Of a stretch of DNA of 64,000 nucleotides, positions 59,933 to 64,000 are shown one piece after another; within the stretch, counting starts at the first letter, position 1, and every line of letters starts with the position of its first letter. Position numbers and translations under genes: made by a program. The DNA comes from Gammaproteobacteria bacterium (lineage in GTDB: Bacteria; Pseudomonadota; Gammaproteobacteria; S012-40). Below the pieces are notes generated by a model that searched no databases, was not told the DNA's origin, and worked only from the letters and a program-made list of their open reading frames with translations. The DNA lies in the NCBI GenBank assembly GCA_029881255.1, contig JAOUMY010000008.1, positions 62,001 to 126,000 on the forward strand. The letters are read 5' to 3'.

Positions 59933-62497
59933 ATGTTGTCCCGCAATTTAATCTCTATCATAGTTATTGCGCTGTTTGCCCTGGTAAGCGCATGTTCTAA
60001 CGATCCTGTTGAAGTCGGTATTGATATCAATGCGACATTCAATGGTAAACCAGTGGCTGATGCAAACGTCATAATCGACGAGCAAAACGCCGGGGTGACA
60101 GATGCCCATGGCCGTTTTAACACCATTATTATGCGCAAGGAAGACACCACTATTAACTTAAAAGTGGAAAAAGTGGTAGAAGGCTATCGCGTGAACAACT
60201 GGTCTAACCAGGTTAACTTCAATGATCAGTCTGGCGACAAATTCTCAATGCTTGCCGATCTTACCGGTACCCCTTTTATTACATTTAAGGCAGTGGACGG
60301 AAAGTCACCGGTTAAAGGCGCCAAGATCAAGCTTGGAAAAGATGTCATCGGTAAGACAGACGATAATGGCGAATTAGTTTATGACTTACCGGAAGTCAAC
60401 GACAAGAAAGTTTCTGTAAGTTTAAGCAAATACGGATTCGACACTTTCAGTAAGAAACTCTCTTTTACACCTGGTGAAACCATTTCGGCCGCTATGCCTC
60501 GTCAATTACTTCTTCGCGTTGAGGTCAAGAGTGAAAAACTCAACGAGGAAGTTAATGTTAAAAATGCCGAAGTTTACCTGGGTAACAAATTACTTGGAAA
60601 AACAGACCAAAACGGACTTTTCCGTGTTGTACAGTCTGGTAAAAAGGGTAAGAAGGAACAATTGACTGTTAAGGCACCTGGATATCTTCCAGAATCCTGG
60701 TCAACAACGGTCAATCTTGAAGGCGAAGTCAAACACTCACACTACTTCTACCCTGTAAAGCAAGACCCTATACGCGTAGCGCTATTTCGCTTTGTGAGCA
60801 ACACTGCAGGCGAAGATATTGGAACCATTCCGACGCGTTTCCAGAAAGAGATCGAAAGTCGCGTCAAACAGATGAATGGTTTCAATCTGGTGGACAACGA
60901 TACGCTAATGGACTTATTCACCAAGTCAAAGCTTAGCCCAGAAGACTTAACTACCAAGGGCTGGGAAAAAACGAATATCTTTAACGAAGTCGATGTTATT
61001 GGCTTCGGTAGTGTTACTAAGGACTTAAAAGGCAAGTTCATTGTCGAAACAAAGTTCTATACAGCAGATGGACAAGTCGCGTTTAGCCAGATTGCCACCG
61101 CAAAGAACGGTGACAATATTGACCGCGCAGCAAAAGAAATCATGATTAATATGAAGGAATCATATCCCATCGTTGGACGAGTCGTTAAGGATTCTGGCAA
61201 TGAATATCGCATCAATCTAGGAAACGATCAGTTTCCAATTGAAGACAAAAACGAGTTCGTTGTCTACAACCCCAGTTTTGACGAAATCGGAAAAATCACT
61301 GGCTACAAGGAAGTCGGTGGCATAAAAGTCACTAATGATAAGGATGACTATTCTGTCGCTGAAATAAACGGCATGAAAGCCGGCGTTAAACCACTGGTTG
61401 GAGCACGCGTTATACGTACCAACATGCTGGATGATAACAATAAGCAATTTGTTACCATTCTTGCCAAGAGTGATATCCGCGGTAACATTCAGCCACTTCA
61501 AGGCGTAAACGTCTATGTTGATGAAAAGTGGGTCGGAGCAACTGGCCGAGATGGCAAAGCGAAGATTTCTGTTCGTCTGAACAAGGAATACAAGGTTTCC
61601 ATGTATCGCCACGGTTTCTCTCAAAAAACCGTTGAACTGGAAGTTGAGAAGAATGCTGAATTGAAAGAGTTCATGCTGGATTCTTACTATTCACTGTTGA
61701 AGGTCACTTCAGATCCAAGTAATGCGACTGTCTATATCGACGGTTCTTCTATAGGTACCACACCACTTACCGAAGGCAAGCCTGTATCGACTGGTTTCCA
61801 TACCGTACGCATCGCAGCGGGTGGTGACTGGAGAGATTTCGAGGAAGTCATTGAGTTTAGTGCAAACGAAGTGAACTGGACCGGTGACCAATCGATTATG
61901 TTCCACAAAGACTATCTACGTCTGGGTGACAAGGCCGCTGCAGCAGGACGTGTAGACGAAGCTATAGCGCTTTACCAAAAGGCAGAGAAGGATCATCCGG
62001 ATTATGCCGATATCCATCACAATCTTGCCCAACTCTATCTGGACGAGAAGAAGGATCCAACGGCTGCGGTAGCGGAGTTCGAAAAGGTTGTTGCGATTCC
62101 TGAAGTGCGTGAACTGATATACAAACACTTCTCGATTGCGTATACCAATCTAGGACATGCCTATCACGCACAGGCTGACAAAGTATTGCACACAGATAGT
62201 AAAGAGGCGGCACAACTTCTAGCCAAGTCTATCCAGACGCTGAACAAGGCGAAGGAAAACTCACGCTTCTTCCCTAACGATTTCTATGACGTGGCGGTAC
62301 ACGATACCTATTACTACATAGCTTTGTCTTATCAAAAACTTTACCAACTGTCGAAGAAATCTTCGATCATGACCAAGGCCGAACTTGCATGGCGTGACTA
62401 TCTCGACTTTTTCCCTGAGAAGCTGGCGAACAACCCGGACTACGTTGCCAGCCGCGAATCAGTAGATACCTTCATGGAACAATTAAAAGGTAACTAA
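59933..62497 (+). CDS. Large lipoprotein: regulatory-like, CsgG/TolB-N-like, PEGA and TPR domains
   Basis: The 854-residue protein has a lipobox (LFALVSAC, Cys near residue 21). Repeated Ig-like carboxypeptidase-regulatory domains fill about 25-270 (GKPVADANVIIDEQNAG; KGAKIKLGKDVIGKTDDNGE; NAEVYLGNKLLGKTDQNGL). Residues about 275-420 resemble the CsgG/TolB-N fold (IRVALFRFVSNTAGEDIGTI; FNEVDVIGFGSVTKD). A PEGA domain follows near 585-640 (VTSDPSNATVYIDGSSIGTT), then TPR repeats (DEAIALYQKAEKDHPDYADI). It lies 77 bases after the small lipoprotein. The combination suggests an outer-membrane assembly or envelope-sensing role; no named family fits the whole. Confidence 0.8.
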   Translation: MLSRNLISIIVIALFALVSACSNDPVEVGIDINATFNGKPVADANVIIDEQNAGVTDAHGRFNTIIMRKEDTTINLKVEKVVEGYRVNNWSNQVNFNDQSGDKFSMLADLTGTPFITFKAVDGKSPVKGAKIKLGKDVIGKTDDNGELVYDLPEVNDKKVSVSLSKYGFDTFSKKLSFTPGETISAAMPRQLLLRVEVKSEKLNEEVNVKNAEVYLGNKLLGKTDQNGLFRVVQSGKKGKKEQLTVKAPGYLPESWSTTVNLEGEVKHSHYFYPVKQDPIRVALFRFVSNTAGEDIGTIPTRFQKEIESRVKQMNGFNLVDNDTLMDLFTKSKLSPEDLTTKGWEKTNIFNEVDVIGFGSVTKDLKGKFIVETKFYTADGQVAFSQIATAKNGDNIDRAAKEIMINMKESYPIVGRVVKDSGNEYRINLGNDQFPIEDKNEFVVYNPSFDEIGKITGYKEVGGIKVTNDKDDYSVAEINGMKAGVKPLVGARVIRTNMLDDNNKQFVTILAKSDIRGNIQPLQGVNVYVDEKWVGATGRDGKAKISVRLNKEYKVSMYRHGFSQKTVELEVEKNAELKEFMLDSYYSLLKVTSDPSNATVYIDGSSIGTTPLTEGKPVSTGFHTVRIAAGGDWRDFEEVIEFSANEVNWTGDQSIMFHKDYLRLGDKAAAAGRVDEAIALYQKAEKDHPDYADIHHNLAQLYLDEKKDPTAAVAEFEKVVAIPEVRELIYKHFSIAYTNLGHAYHAQADKVLHTDSKEAAQLLAKSIQTLNKAKENSRFFPNDFYDVAVHDTYYYIALSYQKLYQLSKKSSIMTKAELAWRDYLDFFPEKLANNPDYVASRESVDTFMEQLKGN

Positions 62498-62525
62498 AAC
62501 AATACTGTTTTCGAAAGGTTAACCC

Positions 62526-64000
62526 ATGCGTTCTTTAAAGCTTACTGCTTTATCAGCCAGCCTGTCCCTGATACTGGGACAGGCCTGGGCTGAAAACCCA
62601 GACGTTGAGGCAGCTGCTGCCAGCAAGACTGGCGTAATTGTTCGTGACGAAGTACCGACTGTTAAAGTGACCACGCCTCATACCAAATTACCGGTGGCTT
62701 CACCACGAAGTAATTTCGTTGAAGAGTCTTTGGCGAAACAGTCGGCACAGACGCCGAAAACCGTTACTCAACAACATACGACGGTAAATGATGACGCAGA
62801 AAACGGCGTTATGGAACAAACGGACGACACGCTATCGCCTGCAGTGGTACAGGAAGTAAAGCCGGAAAGTAAATCGCCGCCGGTAGTTGCGCAGACCGAT
62901 GAGGATGATTCCCCGAGTCAAAAGGTGATCATTCCTGAATTCGTTCACAAAATCGAAACTGGCGAGAGTGGCTACAACCATTCGAATCCTACCTGGACAA
63001 ATGATGGTTCGATGTTGGGGTTTGAGCGTCACGATGAACGTAACAAAGAAATCCTCATCACAAAGGCAGATGGAGAAATCGTTCAAACCGTAAAGTATCA
63101 GTCAGACGAGGGTGACGATTTGGGCCTCGGAGCGTTACTACCCGACTTCGCTGAAAACGTCAGCTATAACGCTGGCCTGTCGTGGTCACCTGATAACCAA
63201 CAGTTCATCTTCATGAGTAATGGCTCGGAAGCCAATTATGATTTGTACATGGGCAGTATGGGACAAGAAAATCTGACGCGTCTGACGGACAACTCTGAAA
63301 AAGATGGTCACGCGAATTGGGCTCCATCTGGTGCTAGCGTTGCCTTCATTTCAGGACGCGGTGGAAATGCGGACATTTACCTGCTCGATACGATGACAAA
63401 ACAAGTCACGCAATTGGGCAAAAGCACGCAGCCGTTTCTCTACCCCACCTGGTCACCGAACGGTACGCAACTGGCGGTGATTCACGGAAGCAATGAAAAT
63501 CACAACATTTTCATTTATGACAACGTGCCCACCATCAACACCCAGCGCAAGTTGATTAGTTGGGACTACGATGACTTACGCCCGATGTGGTCGCCAGATG
63601 GGAAATACGTTGCCTTCTATACAAATTACAATGATCAAAACGATCCAAAACTATGGTCAATAGCGGTCGTCAACGCAAACGAGCACGAACTTAAAACGGT
63701 AGCTGAAATCGCACCTCTTGTTGTTGCGACCAACATCATACCCGACGTTGACAAAGGACCATCTTGGACACCGGATAGCCGTCATTTGGTATTCGTTGAA
63801 AACAATCGAAAAAAATATAATCCAATCATGATTGTAAATGTGGACACCAAGTCTTCCTATGAAGTGAAGACGGAAACACGAATTAATCACGATGTGAGTT
63901 GCTCTAAACAGGGAATTATCGCTTTTAGATCACAGGTAGATCAGTGGGATCATATCTTTGTGGCGAAAATTCCTGATTTGAACAATCTTGCACAAAATTC
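62526..64000 (+). CDS. TolB-like PD40 beta-propeller protein, partial
   Basis: The frame is open to the right edge (491 complete codons). It has a signal peptide (LTALSASLSLILGQAWA), an acidic, low-complexity stretch to about residue 150, and then PD40/WD40-like TolB repeats: YNHSNPTWTNDGSMLGFER, AGLSWSPDNQQFIFMS, GHANWAPSGASVAFIS, LYPTWSPNGTQLAVI, RPMWSPDGKYVAFYT. True TolB has an N-terminal domain that is here replaced by the low-complexity segment. It follows the large lipoprotein by 28 bases, so the propeller may bind it. The C-terminus lies outside the window. Confidence 0.85.
   Translation, partial: MRSLKLTALSASLSLILGQAWAENPDVEAAAASKTGVIVRDEVPTVKVTTPHTKLPVASPRSNFVEESLAKQSAQTPKTVTQQHTTVNDDAENGVMEQTDDTLSPAVVQEVKPESKSPPVVAQTDEDDSPSQKVIIPEFVHKIETGESGYNHSNPTWTNDGSMLGFERHDERNKEILITKADGEIVQTVKYQSDEGDDLGLGALLPDFAENVSYNAGLSWSPDNQQFIFMSNGSEANYDLYMGSMGQENLTRLTDNSEKDGHANWAPSGASVAFISGRGGNADIYLLDTMTKQVTQLGKSTQPFLYPTWSPNGTQLAVIHGSNENHNIFIYDNVPTINTQRKLISWDYDDLRPMWSPDGKYVAFYTNYNDQNDPKLWSIAVVNANEHELKTVAEIAPLVVATNIIPDVDKGPSWTPDSRHLVFVENNRKKYNPIMIVNVDTKSSYEVKTETRINHDVSCSKQGIIAFRSQVDQWDHIFVAKIPDLNNLAQN

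Overview
The window looks like chromosomal DNA of a free-living, flagellated gammaproteobacterium. The evidence is the xseB-ispA-dxs block, tpm, glnS next to asnS, a T6SS core, queD-folE2, and many c-type cytochromes. Base composition is moderate by eye and was not computed. I could not assign a genus. The multihaem content points to a redox-active lifestyle, perhaps in sediment or an oxic-anoxic interface; that is inference.

Layout. 1-7.4 kb: a minus-strand type VI secretion operon (kinase-like protein, TagH-C-like protein, TssJ, TssK, TssL, TssM), running off the left edge and with several degenerate parts. 7.6-10.2 kb: a short MutS2-like ATPase and an RpfE/ApgM-like protein. 10.3-14.7 kb: plus-strand xseB, ispA, dxs, queD, folE2. 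14.7-16.5 kb: motA-motB with a flagellar-type promoter candidate. 16.6-24.3 kb: dihaem peroxidase, DUF5658, Nudix, a protease-like fold without its catalytic residues, thioredoxin, a membrane protein, and a large SBBP surface protein. 24.4-30.1 kb: a hybrid histidine kinase that has lost its phosphoacceptor His, and a long PilB/GspE-like ATPase. 30.1-38.4 kb: tpm, an orphan ABC permease, a truncated NasT-like receiver, slyD, a tandem thioredoxin, DUF2288, a small cytochrome c, asnS, a 106-bp structured inverted repeat, and glnS. 38.4-39.5 kb: a candidate structured RNA and a REP-associated transposase.

The centrepiece is 39.9-50.7 kb. A minus-strand operon encodes a five-helix putative b-type cytochrome, a 21-haem cytochrome c, a 1551-residue cytochrome with 64 haem-binding motifs (63 CxxCH plus one CxxxCH, counted by eye), and a TPR plus beta-barrel outer-membrane protein. 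A divergent gene encodes a membrane-anchored iron-sulfur flavoprotein with FAD and NAD(P) motifs. Together they could carry electrons from cytosolic NAD(P)H across both membranes to an extracellular acceptor, or the reverse.

50.7-64 kb: an ankyrin/HTTM operon, small enzymes (glutaredoxin, pirin, periplasmic FKBP, GDSL esterase), and a cluster of exported lipoproteins with carboxypeptidase-regulatory-like, PEGA and TPR domains followed by a TolB-like propeller protein cut by the right edge.
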